Below are positions 59,498-64,000 of a stretch of 64,000 nt of DNA, one piece after another. Every line of letters starts with the position of its first letter. Position 1 is the stretch's first letter. A program made the position numbers and the translations under genes. This stretch comes from Leekyejoonella antrihumi (GTDB lineage: Bacteria; Actinomycetota; Actinomycetes; Actinomycetales; Dermatophilaceae): assembly GCF_007845645.1 (NCBI RefSeq), contig NZ_VCQV01000002.1, forward strand, positions 1 to 64,000, read 5' to 3'. The notes below the pieces were generated by a model. That model did not search any database and had not been told where the DNA came from. It saw nothing but the letters and a program-made list of their open reading frames with translations.

Positions 59498-59806
59498 GAG
59501 CCGAGCGTAGTCACGCGGGAAGCCTCGGTCGACTGTGGGGAGGACCCTGCTGAGGATCTGTCGGATCATGCGATCAGGTTTGCACCAGGGTGTGACAGGG
59601 AGTCGTGTGATCGACCGCTACCGCTCGGGAACGCTCCCATTGGTTCATTGAGCCGCGCTCTGCTGCCACAGCCAACGATCTCGCAGGCCCGGGCGGCCGG
59701 TGCGGAGGTGTGGACGCGGCGTCGATGGCGTACTCGGTGGTGTCGTCGGGCCCGTGGACGAACGGGTCGTCCGCCGATGCCGAGCCGTTCCTGACCGGGT
59801 GCAAAT
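59498..59806. other. 309-base gap between divergent DprA-like and MFS genes
   Basis: Divergent promoter region for the DprA-like group and the MFS transporter. Short frames occur here but none has a ribosome site and coding character. I see no clear palindrome or repeat. Confidence 0.5.
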
Positions 59807-61024
59807 ATGGACGTCATGTGGTCGCCTCGTGCAGCGTCGGGTTCCGGCTCGGCGCCCAGCCGGGTGGTGCTGGTTGCGGCGGGGCTGACGCTGGGGCCGG
59901 TGGTGGTGCTGGGGCTGGCCCGGTTCGCCTACACGCTGCTGCTGCCGCCGATGCGCGCCGACCTGGGGTGGAGCTTCGCGCAGGCCGGTGCGATGAACAC
60001 CGCCAACTCCATCGGCTACCTGCTCGGCGCCCTCGTCGCGGGGCCGCTGATCGCACGGTCGGGCAGCCGCCGCCCATTCGTCATCGCTCTGGTCGTCACC
60101 GCGCTCAGCGTGCCGGTCTCGGCGGTCACCTCTCAGTTCGCCCTGCTGCTGGCACTGCGCGCGATCGCCGGGGTGGGCGGCTCAGTGGTCTTCATCGCCG
60201 GCGCTGCACTGCTCGCCGCGCTGGTCTCCGACCTGACCGCCAGGCGGTCGGCCACCCTCATCGGCCTGTATGCCGCGGGCGGGCCGGGCGTGGGCATCGT
60301 CATCTCTGCGCTCGGCGTGCCACCGGTCCTGGGGCTCGGGGCAGGCGCCGGATGGCGTTGGGGCTGGCTGGTGCTCGGCATTGCCTCGGTGGCCGCGCTC
60401 GCCGGTGCGCTGCCCGCCGCGTATGCCGTGCACGAGCCGCAGGCGGGTCCGCGCCGTCGCACGCTGGACTGGCCGGTCGCCCGGTTGGGGCCCGCGCTGC
60501 TGGCCTACGGACTCTTCGGCGCGGGGTACATCGCCTACATGACGTTTATCGTCGCGTTCATCAAGGGTGAGGGGTTCGGGTCGGTGCGGATCACCGCGTT
60601 CTGGGCGGTGCTCGGCGCGATGGCGGTGCTCGCCGGTCTGGCGTGGGGGCCGGCCCTCGACCGGTATCCCGGTGGTCGCGGGCTCGCGGCCGCGCTGGCG
60701 CTGACGACGATCGGCTCGCTGCTGCCGCTGGTCGGCGGCGGGAACCTCGCCGCGTTCGGCTCCGCGGTGATCTTCGGGGCGGCGTTCCTCGCGGTGCCCA
60801 CGGCGGTCATCAACCTGGCGCGGGTGCTGCTCGAGCCGGTGCAGGTCGGCGCGGCCGTCGCCGTGCTGACCGTGGCATTCGGGATCGGTCAGAGCATCGG
60901 CCCGGTGCTGGCCGGGGCCCTGTCCGACGGTCCCGGCGGGGTGCGCGTAGGCCTGTTGCTCTCCAGCGGACTGCTCGCCATCGGCACCCTCGTCGGGCTC
61001 GCGCAGCGTGACCGGCGGGCGTAG
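59807..61024 (+). CDS. MFS transporter, YbfB/YjiJ-like
   Basis: Membrane transporter of 405 residues with about twelve hydrophobic segments. It has LGLARFAYTLLLPPMRADLG, the characteristic opening of YbfB/YjiJ-type major facilitator proteins, followed by QAGAMNTANSIGYLLGALVA and the loop RSGSRRPFVIALVV between helices 2 and 3. The second half has GLAWGPALDRYPGGRGLAAA in the equivalent loop. The substrate of this family is unknown; efflux of a small molecule is the usual guess. ATGs at 59807 and 59816 are possible starts. Confidence 0.88.
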   Translation: MDVMWSPRAASGSGSAPSRVVLVAAGLTLGPVVVLGLARFAYTLLLPPMRADLGWSFAQAGAMNTANSIGYLLGALVAGPLIARSGSRRPFVIALVVTALSVPVSAVTSQFALLLALRAIAGVGGSVVFIAGAALLAALVSDLTARRSATLIGLYAAGGPGVGIVISALGVPPVLGLGAGAGWRWGWLVLGIASVAALAGALPAAYAVHEPQAGPRRRTLDWPVARLGPALLAYGLFGAGYIAYMTFIVAFIKGEGFGSVRITAFWAVLGAMAVLAGLAWGPALDRYPGGRGLAAALALTTIGSLLPLVGGGNLAAFGSAVIFGAAFLAVPTAVINLARVLLEPVQVGAAVAVLTVAFGIGQSIGPVLAGALSDGPGGVRVGLLLSSGLLAIGTLVGLAQRDRRA

Positions 61025-61101
61025 CAGGAGTCCGTCACCCCTGATCGGGACCGATACCCCGCCGCCTGGTCCGGCGAAGCGCACAACCGTGCGCCGACCG
61101 G

Positions 61102-61533
61102 CTACTCCGGATCATTCGGATACATCATGCTGAACATCTGGGCTCGACCGAGACAGTCACGCATGATCTCGATCTGCCGAGCCGGGTGCTCGCGATGCAC
61201 CGCAACGGGATCCCAGGTCGGCTTCGACTCCGAGTCATAAGGGCCGAGGTCATCGAACGCAGCTGCGACCGATCGGTCATTCATGATGTCGCGCAAGGAA
61301 GTCGGCAACGCGACATCGACCCCCGCCGTGCGCCCGTCCATCGCGGAGAACCTGATTCGGAGCCGGCAGGAGTCATCCTCGCCGCACTCTTCAGACACGT
61401 CGAGCGGGCGATTCCACAGGAACATGAAGAACGTCTCGATTTCGTCGAGGTCCAGCACCGCGGACATCTCGGACGCATCGCCGAACCGGTCCAGGTAACG
61501 GCTGTCCATCGGAGTGGCCTGTGCGCGGTTCAT
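61102..61533 (-). CDS. Hypothetical protein, 143 residues
   Basis: Not recognised. The chain is acidic, with MDSRYLDRFGDASEMSAVLD and LDEIETFFMFLWNRPLDVSE in the first half and ALPTSLRDIMNDRSVAAAFD in the second. It has no signal peptide or membrane segment. An internal ATG at 61509 is an alternative start. It stands alone between the MFS gene and the amidase gene and has ordinary composition for the region. Confidence 0.55.
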   Translation of the reverse strand: MNRAQATPMDSRYLDRFGDASEMSAVLDLDEIETFFMFLWNRPLDVSEECGEDDSCRLRIRFSAMDGRTAGVDVALPTSLRDIMNDRSVAAAFDDLGPYDSESKPTWDPVAVHREHPARQIEIMRDCLGRAQMFSMMYPNDPE

Positions 61534-61614
61534 GAGGCGACAGCGGTGGTCGTCGAGTGTCGACGGGGCGTCACGATCCCTTTCGCGTTCGTGCCGATAT
61601 GAATCCGGCCTCCC

Positions 61615-63018
61615 TCACACCAACCCGGGCATCCGGTTCGCGAAGTCCGTCGCCGCCTCGAAGACGGACCCGATGCGCAGCACGCCGGGCTCGTCGAACG
61701 GTCGGCCGATGATCTGCATACCGATGGGCAGGCCTTGGCGGTCGAAGCCGCAGGGCACCGAGAGGGCCGGTAGGCCGGTGAGGTTGCCGGGTGCGGAGGC
61801 GCGGACGTAGGCGTCGATCGCGGACTCGTCGGTGCCGTCGGGCCAGTGGACGACGGGGTCGTTCGTCTTCACGGCGGTTGCGGGCAGGGTGGGGGCGAGA
61901 AGGGCGTCGATGCCGTCCATCTCAAACATCTCGCGCCAGCCCTGCTTGATCAGCTCACGTGCCCGCAGGGCGCGGATGTAGTCCGTCGCATAGACCAGCT
62001 CGCCGGCCTCCAGCAGGGCCCGCACATCCGGCTCGAAGAGGTCGGCCTTGGTGCGCAGGGCCTCCTGGTGATAGCTGCTGGCTTCCGCTGTGAACAGCGC
62101 GTATTCGACGGCCATGTAGGTCTCGGTGAGCGGCAGCGTGACCTCGCGAATCGTGGCACCGGCCGCCTCGAGCGCGCTCACAGCGGAGCGAAAGGCCGCC
62201 TCGACGTCCGGCTCGATGCGGTCGAAGAACCAGTTCGACGGCACGGCCAGGGTCTGCCCGGCCAGGTCGCCGCCGAGCGAGTCCGCGTAGTGCGGCACCG
62301 GGACATCGGCGGTCCCCGGATCGGACGGGTCGTAGCCGGCCAGCGCCTGCAGGAGCAGCGCGACGTCGGTGACGGTGCGAGCCATCGGGCCCGCGTGGTC
62401 GAGCGACCAGGAGAGGGGAGTGATGCCGCGCCGGGACACCCGCCCGAAGGTCGGCTTGAGCCCCGCCATGCCGTTGACCGATGACGGGATCCGGATCGAC
62501 CCGCCGGTGTCCGTCCCGACCGCGCCCATGATCATCCGGGCGGCGAGCGCCGCGCCGTTGCCGCCGCTCGAACCACCCGGCGTGCGCGAAAGGTCCCACG
62601 GGTTGTGCGTGGTCGGTGTCAACACCCCATACGCAAACTCGTGGGTGTGCGTCTGCCCGAGCAGCACGCCACCGGCTCCGCGCAGCCGCGCAGTGACTGC
62701 CGAGTCGGCCGACCCGATCCGGCCCTCTCTTGTGCGTGAGCTGGAGGTCGAGAGCACACCCTCGGTGTCGCACAGGTCCTTGATGCCAAGAGGTATGCCG
62801 TGCAGCGGGGTTCGCGGGCCAGCGCCGGCGATATCCGCATCGGCCTGTCGTGCCGCCTCGCGCGCCTGCTCGAGCGTCAGCGTCGCGAAGGCGCAGACCT
62901 TCGCCTCGTGTCGCTCGATCTGACCGATCACCGACTCGGTCAGCTCCACCGACGACAGGTCGCCCGCAGCGATGGCGGACGATGCGGCTGCCAGGGTCAG
63001 CTCATAGGGTTCCATCAT
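61615..63018 (-). CDS. Amidase (amidase-signature family)
   Basis: Ser-cisSer-Lys amidase of 467 residues. Lys80 lies in LHGIPLGIKDLCDTEG, the cis-serine in TPGGSSGGNG (148-153) and the nucleophile Ser174 in GTDTGGSIRIPSS; the order and spacing are those of active family members. It would hydrolyse an amide to acid and ammonia. The ATG at 63018 overlaps the stop of the small upstream gene (ATGA); a GTG at 63024 would overlap more. The small partner resembles AtzG/GatC-type proteins, so the pair may work as a complex like AtzE-AtzG rather than as GatCAB, since no GatB is present. Confidence 0.9.
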   Translation of the reverse strand: MMEPYELTLAAASSAIAAGDLSSVELTESVIGQIERHEAKVCAFATLTLEQAREAARQADADIAGAGPRTPLHGIPLGIKDLCDTEGVLSTSSSRTREGRIGSADSAVTARLRGAGGVLLGQTHTHEFAYGVLTPTTHNPWDLSRTPGGSSGGNGAALAARMIMGAVGTDTGGSIRIPSSVNGMAGLKPTFGRVSRRGITPLSWSLDHAGPMARTVTDVALLLQALAGYDPSDPGTADVPVPHYADSLGGDLAGQTLAVPSNWFFDRIEPDVEAAFRSAVSALEAAGATIREVTLPLTETYMAVEYALFTAEASSYHQEALRTKADLFEPDVRALLEAGELVYATDYIRALRARELIKQGWREMFEMDGIDALLAPTLPATAVKTNDPVVHWPDGTDESAIDAYVRASAPGNLTGLPALSVPCGFDRQGLPIGMQIIGRPFDEPGVLRIGSVFEAATDFANRMPGLV

Positions 63019-63212
63019 GACCACCGGGCGTCGAACGTTGTTGCGGGAGGGGTGTCCTCGAGGTCGACGGCATCCAGCCCGTCGATCGCGCCTTGCACGG
63101 CCTGGAGCGTGCCTGTTGCGGTCTCGACCCGGTCATCGGGCATGGGGAGCCGGGCGTGCTCGGCGAGTGAGCGCAGCATCTCGGTGGTGACAGTCGGTCT
63201 GGGCGTGGTCAT
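63015..63212 (-). CDS. Small AtzG/GatC-like amidase partner
   Basis: A 65-residue helical protein just upstream of, and overlapping, the amidase. It reads MTTPRPTVTTEMLRSLAEHA RLPMPDDRVETATGTLQAVQ (split for length) and ends with a short acidic tail VDLEDTPPATTFDARW. The layout (helix, helix, acidic belt ending in a hydrophobic residue) matches GatC and AtzG/DUF4089 proteins that wrap around an amidase subunit. Assignment rests on size, helical pattern and context. Confidence 0.6.
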   Translation of the reverse strand: MTTPRPTVTTEMLRSLAEHARLPMPDDRVETATGTLQAVQGAIDGLDAVDLEDTPPATTFDARWS

Positions 63213-63550
63213 AGGTGCTCCTCAATGCAGGTGGTCGATCCCGCGCCGTTGCGGCCGAGTCCACTTGCGGCCTTCATCTCATGGTGTCAGACAGGTCTCA
63301 CCGATTCAGGCGATCCGCGAGATGTTTGCACCGGTAGGCGCAACGGATGGTGTCCTTCTCCGCACCTGACGACCTTCCCAACGGAAATCGCCATGAGCAT
63401 GCTGTACCTGTAACGGTATTTGCTGAAGATGGATACCTACGTCGAGACCATCGCACTGCCTGAGCTGCGAAGCCTGCTCGGACCGGATCGGGTCGCTGAA
63501 CTACCCGACCCGATCATGGAGTCGGAGCTTTCGCCGCGCCGGCTAGGTGG
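63213..63550. other. 338-base gap before the dipeptidase gene
   Basis: Between the small amidase partner and the stop of the dipeptidase gene. A short plus-strand frame opens at 63429 (MDTYVETIALPELRSLLGPD) but has no recognisable family and runs over the dipeptidase gene. I see no promoter, repeat or RNA I could defend. Confidence 0.4.
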
Positions 63551-64000
63551 TCATCCGCACACCGTGCGGATCAGCTGCTCGGCGTTCCCGCCCAGCACGC
63601 CGTCGACCTCGGCTGCACCGAAACCACGGGATGACAGGGCGTCGCGGAGCACGGCAAACTGCCCGTAGCTGGTCAAGACAGGGCGATAGTTGGCGTCCAT
63701 GTCGGTACCGACCCCTACGTGCTCCACTCCGACGACCTCGACCAATCGCACGATTTCGCCAACGTAGTCCTCAAGCGTTTGCAACGAGAACCCGGCGGGC
63801 CACACCCCAATCACCCCGCCGGTCTCGGCCACTACCCGGGCGTGATCGGCACTGACGAACCTCGGATGCTCCCGCCCGGCACCGGCAAGATGTGAATGCG
63901 AGATCATGACCGGCTGGTCGGACACCCACACCGCATCTCGAGTGGTCTCGTACGTGGCGTGCGCGAGATCAACGATCATCCCCAGCCGGTTCATCTCGCG
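63551..64000 (-). CDS. Membrane dipeptidase (peptidase M19), C-terminal part
   Basis: The C-terminal 150 residues of a renal-dipeptidase-type metallopeptidase. REMNRLGMIVDLAH, PVMISHSHLAGAG (metal-binding histidines) and VGVGTDMDAN fit the family, as does the final GGNAEQLI helix. The gene continues beyond the window edge; the ATG at 63994 is an internal methionine. Its neighbours (amidase) and the peptide-type transporter and amidohydrolases at the other end of the window share a theme of amide and peptide hydrolysis. Confidence 0.85.
   Translation of the reverse strand, partial: REMNRLGMIVDLAHATYETTRDAVWVSDQPVMISHSHLAGAGREHPRFVSADHARVVAETGGVIGVWPAGFSLQTLEDYVGEIVRLVEVVGVEHVGVGTDMDANYRPVLTSYGQFAVLRDALSSRGFGAAEVDGVLGGNAEQLIRTVCG

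Noticed and set aside
61615-63212. GatCAB amidotransferase subunits
   Set aside because: No gatB is visible and the amidase resembles stand-alone catabolic amidases.
1-64000. tRNA or rRNA genes and prophage
   Set aside because: I found no cloverleaf-like tRNA with CCA-type ends, no rRNA stretch, and no capsid, terminase or integrase gene by reading; a covariance-model or profile scan would be decisive.

Overview
The window is high-GC DNA with densely packed genes, many ATGA or GTGA start/stop overlaps, frequent GTG starts and AGGAG-type ribosome sites. This fits an actinobacterium, and the mix of families (pRiA4b ORF-3 proteins, VbhA/Fic, HxlR, class III CoA-transferases) suggests a Micrococcales-like soil organism. 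The taxonomic call is inference. I see no tRNA, rRNA, CRISPR array, phage structural gene or transposase.

Positions 1-18.6 kb (+ strand, except one TetR gene at 5.3-6.0 kb) hold a catabolic island. It starts with the tail of a peptide-type solute-binding protein and its two ATPases, then carries four metal-dependent amidohydrolases, two class III CoA-transferases, an acyl-CoA synthetase, two MaoC-like hot-dog proteins, an AhpD-like protein, a nitroreductase-like protein of unknown role and an aldehyde dehydrogenase. The amidohydrolase + CoA-transferase pair occurs twice. The likely theme is import of an amide- or peptide-like compound, hydrolysis, CoA activation and oxidation. The substrate cannot be read from the sequence.

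Positions 18.6-29.4 kb hold two divergent operons. The minus operon carries thiolase, SDR, DUF1295 membrane protein, nitronate monooxygenase and ketopantoate-reductase-like genes; the plus operon carries an SCP-x-type thiolase and a carotenoid-cleavage-type oxygenase. A double-domain HxlR regulator and an acyl-CoA synthetase split by an in-frame TAG follow. A related short motif lies in the thiolase/thiolase gap and in front of the synthetase.

Positions 29.4-42.4 kb are mixed: an array of palindromic repeats that abuts the last 21 codons of an oxidoreductase gene, a VapBC pair, a twin YbjQ-like protein, a lipoprotein, an amino-acid ABC operon ending in a glutamine amidotransferase with a divergent LacI regulator and a clear operator, and two pRiA4b ORF-3-type genes (one frameshifted).

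Positions 42.4-50.4 kb are a graveyard of small defence and toxin-antitoxin genes: VbhA with a dead Fic toxin, MazEF, HepT with an HTH-MntA antitoxin, a broken DUF433-type gene, a DUF6788-type remnant, a third, C-terminal-only pRiA4b-type gene, and two differently broken copies of one enoyl-CoA hydratase gene.

Positions 50.6-59.5 kb (all minus) are the best candidate for an unusual system: a DprA/SLOG protein and a ComF-like phosphoribosyltransferase in strict overlap, then an XRE regulator with an early TAG, an 18-codon toxin-like stub, an HNH endonuclease and a 1738-residue helicase with a Vsr-like nuclease domain. The window ends with an MFS transporter, a small unknown gene, an amidase with its small AtzG-like partner, and the C-terminal part of a membrane dipeptidase.
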